From positions 45,527 to 109,526 of the forward strand of contig JAJTID010000077.1 in the NCBI GenBank assembly GCA_021300155.1: a stretch of DNA of 64,000 nt, in the 5' to 3' direction. This document shows positions 35,744 through 45,747 of the stretch, piece by piece; the first letter of the stretch is position 1; every line of letters begins with the position of its first letter. The stretch comes from Pirellula sp. (GTDB taxonomy: Bacteria; Planctomycetota; Planctomycetia; Pirellulales; Pirellulaceae). The translations under genes and the position numbers were made by a program. The notes under the pieces are model-generated. The model made no database searches and was not told where the DNA came from. It worked only from the letters and a program-made list of their open reading frames with translations.

Positions 35744-38700
35744 TCAGCGAAAGTCTCTGGAGCGTATGGTGATCGGGCCGATGGCTTGCTGTAGGTCTTC
35801 GATGCGAGCCGCAACGACGTGAATGACACCCTCGCGATTCTCTAGTACACCATGTACGAACCATGCGTTGGATTGTTTGCAAACGAGGTAATGATCCTTC
35901 CACACTTGTGGTTTTAATACCAAATTGATAGATCCCGTCTCATCCTCCATCGTCACAAATGTGATCCCTTTTGCAGTACCAGGTCGTTGACGCAACAGGA
36001 TCAATCCCGCCACTCGAACGAATCGGCCGTTCGTTGTACTCGCTAAATCACCCGCAGTCGTAACGCGTTTCTCTATTAAGCGAGATCTAAGAAACGACAT
36101 AGGATGCCCCTGAAGAGACAATCCTGTACTTTGGTAGTCTGAATAAATCTCTTCGATGGGATTCATGCGTCGTAATGAATCCGGTACTTCCTCATCATGA
36201 TCCACTTGCGAATGCGCAAACAATGGCATTTCTCGGTCGTTTTTGTCGCGTGCGAGGGACTGCCAGTAAGCTGCACGCCGATCGCCTGACAACGATTGCA
36301 GTGCTCCCGCGTCTGCTAAGAGACTCAATGTGGGCTGTTGAAGCTTAACTCGTTTCACCAAATCCATCTGATCTCGAAACAGCCCTTTATTCCGTCTTTC
36401 ATTCGCGATCGCTAAACCTTCAGCTTCTTGCAAACCGCGAACCATCCTCAATCCGAGCCGCAACGAAGTTCGCTGTTTCGAATCGCTTCTAGATGGCAAT
36501 CGATCCGAATCCGACTCTTCTAATGTGCAGTCCCAATCGCTGCAATTGACATCTGCTGGCAAAACATGTGTTCGATGGCGCTGCGCATCTTGAACCAGTT
36601 GAGCTGGCGCATAAAACCCTAAAGGCTGGCTGTTGAGCAACGCACAACAGAACACCTCGGGGTAATGATGTTTGATCCAACAGGAAGCGTAAACCAGAAG
36701 TGCGAAGCTTGCGGCATGCGATTCAGGGAAACCATATTCACCGAATCCACGAAGCTGATTGAAGACCCGTTCCGCGAAGACTTCATCCAGTCCATTGAGC
36801 TTCATTCCTTCAATCAGTTTCCGCCGAAAGTTATCGATAACACCAGGCCTTCGCCAGGCTGCCATGGCTCGTCGGAGTTGATCCGCTTCGCCAGGAGTGA
36901 AGCCGGCAGCAACCACCGCTAGTCGCATCGCTTGTTCCTGAAACAGCGGAACCCCCATAGTCTTTCGCAGAACTTCCGCGATCGCCTCTGTCGGGTATTC
37001 CGGCTGAATTCCCGCGCGTCGTGCTGCCAAGTAAGGATGTACCATCTGCCCCTGAATGGGGCCGGGGCGTACGATGGCAACTTCGATCACCAGGTCATAA
37101 AAACATCTTGGTCGCAACCGAGGCAACATACTCATCTGCGCTCGACTCTCGATTTGGAAAACGCCAACCGTGTCAGCGTTGCAAATCATGTCATAGACTG
37201 TTGGGTCCTCGGGCGGGATAGTCGCCAAACTGAGCGGGCGATCATAGTGCTTCGTTAGCAGTTGAAAGCTTCGGTGTATGGCAGATAGCATTCCGAGCGC
37301 GAGGCAATCCACCTTCAGAATACCTAGTTCATCGAGATCATTCTTATCCCATTGAATGATCGTTCTATCAGCCATGGCTGCGTTCTCGATGGGACAAAGT
37401 TCGCACAGTGGGCCTTGCGTCATGACCATTCCACCAGTGTGTTGCGAAAGATGCCTCGGAAAACCAAGAATCGACTGTACCAAGTAGATGAACCGTTTTC
37501 CGATGGCAGACTCAGGGGCGATCCCTGCGGTTGCACAACGACTTTCGAAACTCTCTTCGGTTCCACGGCCTTCGACAATCTTCGCGAGTGAGTCGATACG
37601 ATCTTGCGAAAGTCCAATTGCTTTGCCGCAATCGCGAACAGCCGATCGCGTACGATACGTGGTGACAGCAGCAGTCATCCCCGCTCGTTCGCGACCGTAT
37701 TTTTCATAAACATATTGAATCACTTCTTCGCGACGTTGATGCTCAAAGTCGACATCGATATCTGGAGCTTCGTTCCGTTCCCGACTGATGAAACGTTCGA
37801 AAAGAAGATCGTATTTGCTCGGGTCAACGCTGGTTACTCCGATGCAGTAGCAGACTGCGCTGTTTGCTGCAGAACCTCTGCCTTGGCACAGGATATCTCG
37901 AGAACGAGCAAATCGGACCAAATCCCATACGGTCAGAAAGTAAGGTTCGTACCGTAGATCTTCGATTAACTTCAGCTCGTGTCGTAGCATCTCGATGACG
38001 CGTTCGGGAACACCTGCGGGGTAACGTTGCTTGGCCCCTTTCCATGCAAGTCGTTTTAAGAACTCGATCGGTGTAAGACCGTCTGGACTCCACTCGATGG
38101 GGTACTCGTAGCGTAGTTGATCGAGAGAGAACTCGATCCTCGATGCAATCTCGACAGAGCGGCTCAACGCATCTAGACGGTCACGATAAAGCTGCTGCAA
38201 CTCTGGCAAGGAGCGGAGAGATCGTTGCGCGTTGGATGGCCTGACGGCTGCAACAGATTCAATCGTGCTTCGAGTGGAAATCGCAGTTAAGCAATCCTGC
38301 AATATCATTCGCTCCGGAACATGGTAGAGAACGTCTCCCGTCGCCACGAGCGGAACGTCTGCTCGAGTAGCCAATGATGTTTGCATTGCCAACGAGCGTT
38401 GATCGTCCACGCCCCGGTGTAGGTGAGAGACGAGATAGAGCCTATCGCCAAAAAGTTCTTTGGCTTCTTTGATTCGGTTCATCCAATCTTCGGGTGGGCT
38501 CTGCACGAGCTGTCTGGGTATGAGTCCAACCAAATTGTTGTTACTGATCGTGGATAGGTCCGCTTTATGTAGTTGGCACTCTCCTTTCTCTGCACGTTGA
38601 CGGCCCGTGGATAGCAGTCGACATAATGCTGCATAGCCAACTCGGTTCATGGGCCAAACGAGCAGTGGCGGACCATCGATTAGTTCTAACTCGCATCCTA

Positions 38701-38890
38701 CGTAGAACGATATCGCCGCATCTTTTGAGGCAGTATGACCTCGTACAACACCTGCTAGCGAATTGCGATCGGTGATCGCTATGCCAGCATATTGAAGCTC
38801 CTGGGCTCGTTCGATCAGTTCATGGGCATGCGACGCCCCTTCCAGAAAGGAGAAGTTCGATTTGCAATGCAGCTCTACGTAATCCATCAT
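35744..38890 (-). CDS. dnaE2: Error-prone DNA polymerase III alpha, DnaE2 type
   Basis: A C-family DNA polymerase of 1048 residues, shorter than replicative DnaE1 and matching DnaE2/ImuC, which does translesion synthesis. It has the N-terminal PHP domain (ELHCKSNFSFLEGASH, ITDRNSLAG), palm acidic residues in APDIDVDFEHQRR, the CRGSAANSAVCY block, the fingers region QEQAMRLAVVAAGF, the tandem HhH region and a C-terminal OB fold (VRVAGLILLRQRPGTAKG). It lacks the C-terminal tau-binding tail of DnaE1. DnaE2 usually travels with imuA and imuB; neither is here. It is divergent from the PP2C gene with only about 77 bases between starts. No LexA site could be recognised. Confidence 0.93.
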   Translation of the reverse strand: MMDYVELHCKSNFSFLEGASHAHELIERAQELQYAGIAITDRNSLAGVVRGHTASKDAAISFYVGCELELIDGPPLLVWPMNRVGYAALCRLLSTGRQRAEKGECQLHKADLSTISNNNLVGLIPRQLVQSPPEDWMNRIKEAKELFGDRLYLVSHLHRGVDDQRSLAMQTSLATRADVPLVATGDVLYHVPERMILQDCLTAISTRSTIESVAAVRPSNAQRSLRSLPELQQLYRDRLDALSRSVEIASRIEFSLDQLRYEYPIEWSPDGLTPIEFLKRLAWKGAKQRYPAGVPERVIEMLRHELKLIEDLRYEPYFLTVWDLVRFARSRDILCQGRGSAANSAVCYCIGVTSVDPSKYDLLFERFISRERNEAPDIDVDFEHQRREEVIQYVYEKYGRERAGMTAAVTTYRTRSAVRDCGKAIGLSQDRIDSLAKIVEGRGTEESFESRCATAGIAPESAIGKRFIYLVQSILGFPRHLSQHTGGMVMTQGPLCELCPIENAAMADRTIIQWDKNDLDELGILKVDCLALGMLSAIHRSFQLLTKHYDRPLSLATIPPEDPTVYDMICNADTVGVFQIESRAQMSMLPRLRPRCFYDLVIEVAIVRPGPIQGQMVHPYLAARRAGIQPEYPTEAIAEVLRKTMGVPLFQEQAMRLAVVAAGFTPGEADQLRRAMAAWRRPGVIDNFRRKLIEGMKLNGLDEVFAERVFNQLRGFGEYGFPESHAASFALLVYASCWIKHHYPEVFCCALLNSQPLGFYAPAQLVQDAQRHRTHVLPADVNCSDWDCTLEESDSDRLPSRSDSKQRTSLRLGLRMVRGLQEAEGLAIANERRNKGLFRDQMDLVKRVKLQQPTLSLLADAGALQSLSGDRRAAYWQSLARDKNDREMPLFAHSQVDHDEEVPDSLRRMNPIEEIYSDYQSTGLSLQGHPMSFLRSRLIEKRVTTAGDLASTTNGRFVRVAGLILLRQRPGTAKGITFVTMEDETGSINLVLKPQVWKDHYLVCKQSNAWFVHGVLENREGVIHVVAARIEDLQQAIGPITIRSRDFR

Positions 38891-38967
38891 CCGGCCATCG
38901 CGATTAAGGTCGTACTCGTCAAATTCCTTACAATCGTTACAATTCCACAGGATTGTACGAGGAAAGC

Positions 38968-39876
38968 ATGCGAATGTACCAAGTTCAGATCGCAGAATCT
39001 TCGCAAACTCCTACATTTCGTTGGCCCAACCCCATCGAAGAATTGTGTATGCCTGTATCTGCTGAAAACCATTTTTTATTCCAACAAGAGTGCGGAGAAG
39101 TCACTTCTCTTTCGCGCCATTGCTGGATTGCATCTGTGTTTTCGCAGCGTTCGCCAACGAAATCGACGCCCAACGAAGATGCGACAGCGGTAATCTCGAT
39201 CGACGAAGAAACGGCCGTGTTTGCAGTCGCCGATGGTTGTGGTGGAATGCGTGGTGGTGAACAAGCGTCCTCGGTTGCTATTCATTGTTTGGCCGAGTCG
39301 TTAAGCGGTGTAAGCCGTGGTAGCGAAAGCATGGGTGGCGAGATTCGAATGGCAATTCTCGAAGGTATCGAGAATGCGAATCGATCTATCCAAAACCTGA
39401 GAATTGGAGCCGCTTGTACGTTGGCAGTTGCAGAGTTTCATCGAGGAGTGGTTCGCACATACCATGTCGGTGATGCTGTTTTGTTGCTGATGAGCAATCG
39501 TGGAAAGATACGGTATCAATCGATTTGCCATTCGCCGGTCGGATTTGCTGTCGAAGCAGGTTTTTTGGAGCCGAGCCAAGCGATGCATCACGAAGAACGC
39601 CATGTGGTCTCCAATATTGTTGGTGATCCGCGAATGCGAATCGAAATGGGACCGACACTTGAAATGGCAGCCCGCGATACGCTGTTGCTGGCCAGCGATG
39701 GATTGTTTGACAATCTCACGACAAGTGAAGTAGTCTGCGGAATGCGGGCAGGGCGACTCGCTAGCAAATTGAAGCATCTTACGGACTTAGCGTTAGTGCG
39801 TATGGCTGAAGCAACAAAAGACTTGCCTTCCAAACCGGATGATTTGAGTGTCATCGGCATTCGTCGATCCACCTGA
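38968..39876 (+). CDS. PP2C-family Ser/Thr protein phosphatase
   Basis: A metal-dependent phosphatase of 302 residues, the natural counterpart of the Hanks kinases in this genome. Motifs are NEDA (metal Asp), VADGCGGMRGGEQAS, AACTLAVAEFHRGVVRTYHVGDA, and LLLASDGLFDNLTTSEV with the last metal Asp. The DDLSVIGIR end fits. The ATG at 38968, five bases after GAGGA, is preferred to a TTG at 38953. An N-terminal stretch of about 60 residues has no family match. Two TTACAAT direct repeats (38928 and 38937) lie in the divergent promoter gap shared with dnaE2 and may serve as a -10 region. Confidence 0.87.
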   Translation: MRMYQVQIAESSQTPTFRWPNPIEELCMPVSAENHFLFQQECGEVTSLSRHCWIASVFSQRSPTKSTPNEDATAVISIDEETAVFAVADGCGGMRGGEQASSVAIHCLAESLSGVSRGSESMGGEIRMAILEGIENANRSIQNLRIGAACTLAVAEFHRGVVRTYHVGDAVLLLMSNRGKIRYQSICHSPVGFAVEAGFLEPSQAMHHEERHVVSNIVGDPRMRIEMGPTLEMAARDTLLLASDGLFDNLTTSEVVCGMRAGRLASKLKHLTDLALVRMAEATKDLPSKPDDLSVIGIRRST

Positions 39877-40046
39877 GAGGGCAGTTCGCTTTTTTGGCGT
39901 TGGTAATCTAGGTAAGCTCTGCCGTTCGGACTGAAGCGATTGCATGACTCGTGTTGGATAGTTCGATAGTACCCACATTGCTGAAGAGTGATCGCCACTC
40001 AATAAACTGAATTTGCCAGCAATTTGTACACTGGAAGGACCCTGAC

Positions 40047-40394
40047 ATGAAAAGCGGCATTCGAGCCCTCGCCTTGTTTTGCGTAACGATGGCCACAATG
40101 ACTGGCTGTAACCTTATGGAACGCCGTGGTGGCAATTGCAATCAGTGCAGTGGACCTCTCGGCTGCCGCCCTTGCCCAGTTGGATGGCAACGAGGTGGCA
40201 CAGATTACGGGAACCACTTGGGATCTCATTTGGCAAGGGGCCACGTTGGCGGGCACTTTGCGCAGAAGAACGCATACGCAGAGAACAACCAAGTTGGATC
40301 GGGTGTTCCCGCTCCAGCCACAGCATACCCATACTACACCACTCGAGGTCCTCGCGATTTCTTCGCGAACAACCCACCGAGCATCGGTCGATAG
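40047..40394 (+). CDS. Small cysteine- and glycine-rich lipoprotein, unknown
   Basis: A 115-residue protein with a lipoprotein signal (LFCVTMATMTGC) preceded by AAGGA. After the lipidated Cys comes a Cys/Gly-rich stretch (GGNCNQCSGPLGCRPC) and a His/Gly-rich tail (GNHLGSHLARGHVGGHF) that could bind metal, then a Pro-rich end. Similar short lipoproteins occur in Rhodopirellula-type planctomycetes without known function. The 170 bases before it hold no gene. Confidence 0.7.
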   Translation: MKSGIRALALFCVTMATMTGCNLMERRGGNCNQCSGPLGCRPCPVGWQRGGTDYGNHLGSHLARGHVGGHFAQKNAYAENNQVGSGVPAPATAYPYYTTRGPRDFFANNPPSIGR

Positions 40395-40514
40395 TTCTGC
40401 TACGGGGCGATGACAGTCACGCGCTTAACACGTTGAAGGCAATGTCGGTTAGATGGGCGCGAGTCTCGAAGAGGCTCGCGAATGTTTCCCTCGATGGCCC
40501 ATGTGGTGTCCGCT

Positions 40515-41237
40515 TCAGGCAATGACGCTGGCAACGAGGCCAATCAATCCACCGAAAATCCCTCCCCACACAACTAGCCAACCTAGATGTTCGCGAATCA
40601 TCTCTTGAATAATTTGCTTCACCATCAACGGTGTCAATTCGTCTAGTCGCTTTTGAACGATTGCATCCACTTTTTCGAGAATAACATCGACGGCGTTCTC
40701 GGATTGAACGGATCCTCGTAGGGATTCCAGCAACTTTGGCGACTCGACGAGCGTCCGAATTTCCCCTTCTATACTGGTTCGAAACGGCCCGCGCAGGGGC
40801 TCTAATGCTTTGGCTCCGCCAAACATTCCCAGCATGCCGCCGAAAGGTGAACACAAAACAGCTCCCTTCAGCCGCTCGAAAATTGCATCGAAGTCGATGA
40901 TCGCCAAAATAGGCTCGGGATCTATCTTCACATTCGACATAGCTCGATTGTCCTGAAAGAAATTCTCAACGTTTTCTTTCGTAAAAAACTGTCCCATGAT
41001 CAGCGTTCGAATGCCGAGCTTAAACTCTTCGAAACGGCTTGGAATAACGCCAGAGCCGTACAGTCCAGGGACTTTTTCAAAAAGCATGTAAATTGCGATC
41101 CAGTTGGTGATCGCACCAGACGCTGCATAAAGTCCGATATCACGCATGGGTTTTGCCCATGCAGAATCCGATGGAATAAGATATCCAACAACGATAAAGG
41201 CTACCGAAACAATATTGGTAACGAGACTTTTATTCAT
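40515..41237 (-). CDS. DUF445 family membrane protein
   Basis: A protein of 240 residues of the DUF445 (YheB-like) family. Typical parts are an N-terminal helix (NIVSVAFIVVGYLIP), the motif GAITNWIAIYMLFEKVPGLY, GSGVIPSRFEEFK, then a helical middle and a C-terminal membrane hairpin (LGWLVVWGGIFGGLIGLVASVI). The family is of unknown function. The ATG at 41237 lies one base beyond the stop of the oxidoreductase gene, implying co-translation. Confidence 0.87.
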   Translation of the reverse strand: MNKSLVTNIVSVAFIVVGYLIPSDSAWAKPMRDIGLYAASGAITNWIAIYMLFEKVPGLYGSGVIPSRFEEFKLGIRTLIMGQFFTKENVENFFQDNRAMSNVKIDPEPILAIIDFDAIFERLKGAVLCSPFGGMLGMFGGAKALEPLRGPFRTSIEGEIRTLVESPKLLESLRGSVQSENAVDVILEKVDAIVQKRLDELTPLMVKQIIQEMIREHLGWLVVWGGIFGGLIGLVASVIA

Positions 41238-41238
41238 C

Positions 41239-42702
41239 CTATAGATTTGCTTTGATCTCTTTAAGACGACGCGCATCGTCCGACTTCTTGTAGTATTCGT
41301 CGAGAGGATAGCAGCCCGATGCAAGCCCATTGCGAGGTGCCGTCGTGCAGTCAGAAAATGTTCTGCAAACGAGCTTTCGCTGGCTTGTTCCTCGATGCAC
41401 GCTATCCATCACTTGCGCGGGATACGATAAGACCATTCTGCCCATACCGATGAAATCAACGTTTCCTTGCGCTACTTGATGCTGAGCCACATTAGGCAAG
41501 AACTCTTGCAGATAAGAATAACCTGACCCTACGAACATCATTTGAGGGTTCGATTGCTTGAGCTCGCGGGCAACTGATAAATGACGTGCTACTGAAATGA
41601 GTGGATCTTCGTGAGGCTGATAACCATCCGACGGTGGGTATGCTGCAGGACGCAAGATATGCGGCGTGTAATATGGGCTTCCGGCCGAAAGATTAACCAA
41701 CCCTACCCCCAGTTTCGAAAGATCAGCCAGCAACCGTTTCGTTTCGGTTAAATCGATCTCCAACGGATTGTTGGGATTCAATCCGAATCCGTAAACGTAC
41801 GGCATGAATTGCTGGTAGGAAGAAGGCATTCCCTGGCCTTGCTTGCCTGGTTCGGCGGTTTCTGGATTTGGCTGGAAAGGTACCGTATCGAAAGCACTCA
41901 GACGAACACCAATCTCGAGTCCCGGGGCGCTCGATTGCACTGCCTTGATGATCGAAGTGATCAAGCGAGTGCGGTTCTCATAGGAGCCACCATAGATACC
42001 GGTCCGAGTAAAGCCGCTCAAGAACTCGTGAAGCAAGTACCCGTGACACGATTTGATATCTACAAAGTCGGCACCCTGCTCGTGAGCAATCTTCGCTGCA
42101 GCGGCGTAATCACCAATCAAATCGTCCAACTGTGCGTCGGTCCAGACCATCGCGTCGCTGGTAACGGAAAACTTGGAATCAAGAATCGGGTGGCGATAAG
42201 CAACTCTCGGTTCCCATCGTTTCTTATCATTGGGACGGCAAAATCGGCCGGAGTGCGTCAATTGAAATCCGATCACAAGATCCGACGTCTCTCCGTAGTG
42301 CTTTGCATGCGAGTCGACCAGCCGTTGACGTAGATCTCCGATGGCAGACGCGTTCTCCGGGTTGATGATCAACTGATTCGGGTTGGCTCGACCATCGGGT
42401 CGAACCGCCATCGCTTCTCCACCCCAAATAAGCTTAGCGCCACTTTCTCCAAACCGCTCCCATCTCCGAATCATCGGTGGAGTGACACCACCGGTTGTCG
42501 TCCCGTCCCAGCCTTCCATAGGCTGAATCGCGATACGGTTGCCAATCGTTCGCCCCTTCCAATAGGCCGGTTTCAGTAGACTGCAGTCTTTCGGATCCGA
42601 TACATGGTCATCGATCCCGATTTCGATTCCCAAATGCGTATTGTGTGCCCGAAAGGCTTCGACTCCGTCGAAGGAAGTGATTTTCGTGAGTTTGTATGTC
42701 AT
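41239..42702 (-). CDS. NADH:flavin oxidoreductase, Old Yellow Enzyme family
   Basis: An FMN-dependent TIM-barrel oxidoreductase of 487 residues, in the OYE-like group but longer than classical OYEs (about 360). Family elements are NRIAIQPMEGWDG near the N-terminus, GFQLTHSGRFCRP with the His of the substrate site, AAAAKIAHEQGADFVDIKSCHGYLLHEFLS and GGSYENRTRL for FMN binding, and VDFIGMGRMVLSYP near the end. A Cys-containing C-terminal stretch (VCRTFSDCTTAPRNG) might bind an iron-sulfur cluster as in 2,4-dienoyl-CoA reductase, but the second reductase domain is missing. Start at 42702 is chosen on family fit; upstream frame adds unlike residues. Substrate unknown. Confidence 0.87.
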   Translation of the reverse strand: MTYKLTKITSFDGVEAFRAHNTHLGIEIGIDDHVSDPKDCSLLKPAYWKGRTIGNRIAIQPMEGWDGTTTGGVTPPMIRRWERFGESGAKLIWGGEAMAVRPDGRANPNQLIINPENASAIGDLRQRLVDSHAKHYGETSDLVIGFQLTHSGRFCRPNDKKRWEPRVAYRHPILDSKFSVTSDAMVWTDAQLDDLIGDYAAAAKIAHEQGADFVDIKSCHGYLLHEFLSGFTRTGIYGGSYENRTRLITSIIKAVQSSAPGLEIGVRLSAFDTVPFQPNPETAEPGKQGQGMPSSYQQFMPYVYGFGLNPNNPLEIDLTETKRLLADLSKLGVGLVNLSAGSPYYTPHILRPAAYPPSDGYQPHEDPLISVARHLSVARELKQSNPQMMFVGSGYSYLQEFLPNVAQHQVAQGNVDFIGMGRMVLSYPAQVMDSVHRGTSQRKLVCRTFSDCTTAPRNGLASGCYPLDEYYKKSDDARRLKEIKANL

Positions 42703-42962
42703 AATTGAAACAAGATACAACAAACAATTATCACGCAAAAGGTCCAGGACGTACTGGCAAGCGACTTTCCGTGATCTTGCTATCAACGGATCCGCTGAAA
42801 CCTATCTCAGTTCACGAGCGACGACAAAGTCTCCCCCATTCCCCCCATCTTTCGATTCCTTTCATCATGGTGTGGATTCGTGGTGATCCACCTTGACACA
42901 GAGATGCCGCACATGGCATTTCATTCATTCTGCTACTACTTCCGTTGCTTAGGATGCCAAAA

Positions 42963-43604
42963 ATGAAGATTCGTACACTACCGTTCATGTGCATAGTGCT
43001 TTCGACCGTTGGCTGCTCGACTATGAAGCAGTCCGATACTTCTCGAACCGGATTGGAGCAACTTCTTATTAGCAATGCCGTGGATCAGTCATTGGCAAAG
43101 GTCGACTTTCGGCCGATTTCCGAAGCCAAGGTCGTGATCAAATCGGACCTCCTCGACTGTGTGGACAAGAACTACATCATTCTGGCAACGAAATCGAAGC
43201 TGCTAGCCAATAAATGCACGATCGTGGACAAATCCGAAGATGCTGACGTCCAAGTTGAAATCGCATCGGGGGGCGTTGGAACCGACCGAACGGAACTGGT
43301 GGTCGGTACCCCGGAAATTCCACTCGGCCTGATGGGGAGTATTCCGAAAGTGAATTTCTATGAACGAAACAAGGCGATGGGTACTGCAAAACTTGTTGTC
43401 GTAGCTACCGATGTCAAATCAAAACAACCCGTTATCAACTCTGGCTATGCGCTGGCGAGAAGCGATCACCAGCATTGGTCGATGCTCGGTGCTGGCCCAG
43501 TTTTGTCAGGGAGTGTTGCAACGGATCTTCGCGTAAACACAGGAAGTGCGGACGAGTTCGTCATGCCATCAATTTCCCCTATGGCTCGAACGGCAAGCAG
43601 GTAA
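42963..43604 (+). CDS. Planctomycete lipoprotein, DUF6655-like
   Basis: A 213-residue lipoprotein: signal MKIRTLPFMCIVLSTVGC with Cys18 as the lipidation site. The body is alpha/beta with QLLISNAVDQSLAKVDFRPI, GSIPKVNFYERNKAMGTAKL and a C-terminal SGYALARSDHQHW. I associate this layout with the DUF6655 lipoproteins of planctomycetes, with moderate trust. Function unknown. Convergent with the hypothetical protein gene that ends at 43658. Confidence 0.75.
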   Translation: MKIRTLPFMCIVLSTVGCSTMKQSDTSRTGLEQLLISNAVDQSLAKVDFRPISEAKVVIKSDLLDCVDKNYIILATKSKLLANKCTIVDKSEDADVQVEIASGGVGTDRTELVVGTPEIPLGLMGSIPKVNFYERNKAMGTAKLVVVATDVKSKQPVINSGYALARSDHQHWSMLGAGPVLSGSVATDLRVNTGSADEFVMPSISPMARTASR

Positions 43605-43614
43605 TTGTTGGTTC

Positions 43615-43637
43615 GCCGATAAAGCAAGTTCATCGGC
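43615..43637. terminator. Short hairpin between convergent genes
   Basis: GCCGAT/ATCGGC, 6-base perfect stem with an 11-base loop, 10 bases after the lipoprotein stop and followed by a short TTT. Weak, but well placed to end both transcripts. Confidence 0.35.
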
Positions 43638-43657
43638 TTTGAAAAAGACTCGAGACT

Positions 43658-44551
43658 TCACTCTCCATACAAATTCAGATTATCACGAAAACTTGACCAA
43701 AACTTCGTGTCGCGTTGATACTGTTCCGGTGGCATCTGAGCCGAGAAGCGATTCAAGTATTCCAGCCACTCAATGGCTTGATTCTTGAACGAGAAATCTG
43801 GGGACAACTGCGGATTGACCCAGTCTGCATCGCCTGGTTCGCTACTCCCCAAATACTGTCCATTTTCATGGAAATGCATGTTCGCCATTAAAATCTGCGA
43901 ACTCAGTTGCATAACATGCAACATACGATCCTGTTCGGGCATGTCTTCTGTTGTCGCTTCCCAAGCCATTCGAACATTTGTAGGCGTATTGCTGTCCGGA
44001 AATCGGATAGTGTAAGCTGCTCCAACAGCGGTCAAACCATCTCGATTTTCGTCAACCTGCGCATCAGGTGGCAACAACAAATTAAGTGCAGCTTCGGACG
44101 ATAGTGAGTCTGTTCGAATCGGGTCCGCCAGATGGTGGACTTGTTGAATCGTCGCTAGTTCCTCGCTCGATAGCTTCTTGAGGAATGATTCTGGAGAAGC
44201 GTATCCACCGTTTTCGTAAGCGTTGACCAATATCTGCTGGTAGTCTGTGCGAAGATCCTCTGCTGTCTTGTTTTCGCGAACGCTTGGACTACCGCTTCCA
44301 GCAATAAAGGTATAGCGGGTAAATGAAAACTCACTAAACCATTGATCCCAACTCGACTTCACTTCTTCAAGTAAAGATACCGAGTCGGGAAGCGGTTCAG
44401 CCGATGCAAATCCCTCTCGTCCTACTTGCTCCAACACCGAGGCAAAGACATCTTGAACCGGACGATCCGTAGTGCGAAGCTTGCTGGAAATGCGATGTAG
44501 ATCTCCCGGGCTAGATCTCGAAACAAACGCAGCCGAAGTGGAGTTCATCAT
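43658..44551 (-). CDS. Hypothetical soluble protein
   Basis: A 297-residue protein (double ATG at 44551/44548; open frame reaches 44581). It has no signal peptide or membrane helix. It is acidic and rich in Ser and aromatic residues, with motifs QDVFASVLEQVGREGF, SSWDQWFSEFSFTRYTF and WLEYLNRFSAQMPPEQYQRD. I recognise no family. It reads away from the compartment operon, with a 300-base divergent promoter region between their starts, so a shared promoter zone is possible but not shown. Confidence 0.62.
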   Translation of the reverse strand: MMNSTSAAFVSRSSPGDLHRISSKLRTTDRPVQDVFASVLEQVGREGFASAEPLPDSVSLLEEVKSSWDQWFSEFSFTRYTFIAGSGSPSVRENKTAEDLRTDYQQILVNAYENGGYASPESFLKKLSSEELATIQQVHHLADPIRTDSLSSEAALNLLLPPDAQVDENRDGLTAVGAAYTIRFPDSNTPTNVRMAWEATTEDMPEQDRMLHVMQLSSQILMANMHFHENGQYLGSSEPGDADWVNPQLSPDFSFKNQAIEWLEYLNRFSAQMPPEQYQRDTKFWSSFRDNLNLYGE

Positions 44552-44857
44552 TGGCGACTCAAGGATTATGAAAGCGAGCAATCTAAAGCAAACCGGGATC
44601 CAGTTCCTTTATCGACTCGCTGCCGCAAAAGACTCGGAGAAGTTCATTCGGTTTTGAAACTGCAAGTACTGGATTAGTTTTATGAATTTAACTATCGGAA
44701 ACTGAACAAGCGGCCAGAAAACACCACAAACAATCATGAAATGACGGAAATCAATCGACGAATGATCGAAAGCGGTTGAAAAAAGGAAGACTATAGGGCA
44801 TAGTTAAATCTTCAGCCCTCTCAAATTGCCTAATGCAGGTATATTAACGTCGCCTGG

Positions 44858-45736
44858 ATGAACGTTTCCTTCCACCCCAATCCATCGGTTTCTCGACGCG
44901 AAAAGATCCTCGATCTTGTTCGCCGGCAGGGATTCGTTTCGATCCCTGATCTGCGCGACGCCCTGGATGTAAGCGAATCGACGATTCGCCGCGATCTGGA
45001 AATTCTGGAAGAGAATGGCGAGGCAAGACGAACCCATGGAGGTGTTTTCTCTACCGGCCCTAGCGCCAGCGTTCGACAGTTTGGGTCGAAATCAGGGCAA
45101 TGGGACAAGAAACGGTCGATCGCAGTTGCCGCAGCGGAGCAGATCGAGAACCACGAGACGATCTTGCTGGACGGCGGTAGCACCACGTATGAATTGGCTC
45201 GCCAGCTTGTAGGGCGACCGCTTCAAATCGTGACGAATTCCCTCCCTGTGGCCAATCTGTTCGCATCCAGTGACACCGTTGATTTGGTTCTGCTCGGAGG
45301 CGCGGTCCATCACAAAACCGGAGTCACGATCGGCAGCCATGCGAATGAAATGCTTCGTTCGTTGAACGTTCAGAAAGCTTTTCTAAGTGTGGCAGGCATC
45401 AACGAGCGAGGATTCTACAACAGCAACGTTTTGCTCGTAGAAACAGAACGCAGCATGATGCAATGCGCCGACCAAACCATCATTGTGGCAGACAGTTCGA
45501 AGTTCGGCCGTTCGAGTCTAGCAAAGCTTTGTGATTGGTCCAATGTCCACATGTTGATCTCTGACGACGATTTAGCAGTCGATTGGCAGGCTCGCACTCG
45601 TCAATCCAACGTTGCCCTTACGATAGCTCGACCGATCTCCGTTTCGACCCGATCTGAGCTCGAGGAGAAATCGCCTCCCCCTGCTCCGCATTTGCTTCCA
45701 TCGAATTCCAACGCACAACCAAGTCCTACTTCCTGA
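44858..45736 (+). CDS. DeoR-family transcriptional regulator of the BMC operon
   Basis: A DeoR-family repressor of 292 residues, the first gene of the compartment operon. The N-terminal winged helix (about 14-62) reads [17 protein letters not shown], then [17 protein letters not shown] and GEARRTHGG, close to the family consensus. The effector domain is RpiA-like ([53 protein letters not shown]) and usually senses a phosphorylated sugar. Here fuculose- or rhamnulose-1-phosphate is a plausible ligand, by inference. The last 40 residues are a Ser/Pro-rich tail. Its position implies autoregulation with the shell and enzyme genes. Confidence 0.92.
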   Translation: MNVSFHPNPSVSRREKILDLVRRQGFVSIPDLRDALDVSESTIRRDLEILEENGEARRTHGGVFSTGPSASVRQFGSKSGQWDKKRSIAVAAAEQIENHETILLDGGSTTYELARQLVGRPLQIVTNSLPVANLFASSDTVDLVLLGGAVHHKTGVTIGSHANEMLRSLNVQKAFLSVAGINERGFYNSNVLLVETERSMMQCADQTIIVADSSKFGRSSLAKLCDWSNVHMLISDDDLAVDWQARTRQSNVALTIARPISVSTRSELEEKSPPPAPHLLPSNSNAQPSPTS

Positions 45737-45747
45737 GTACTAGTACG

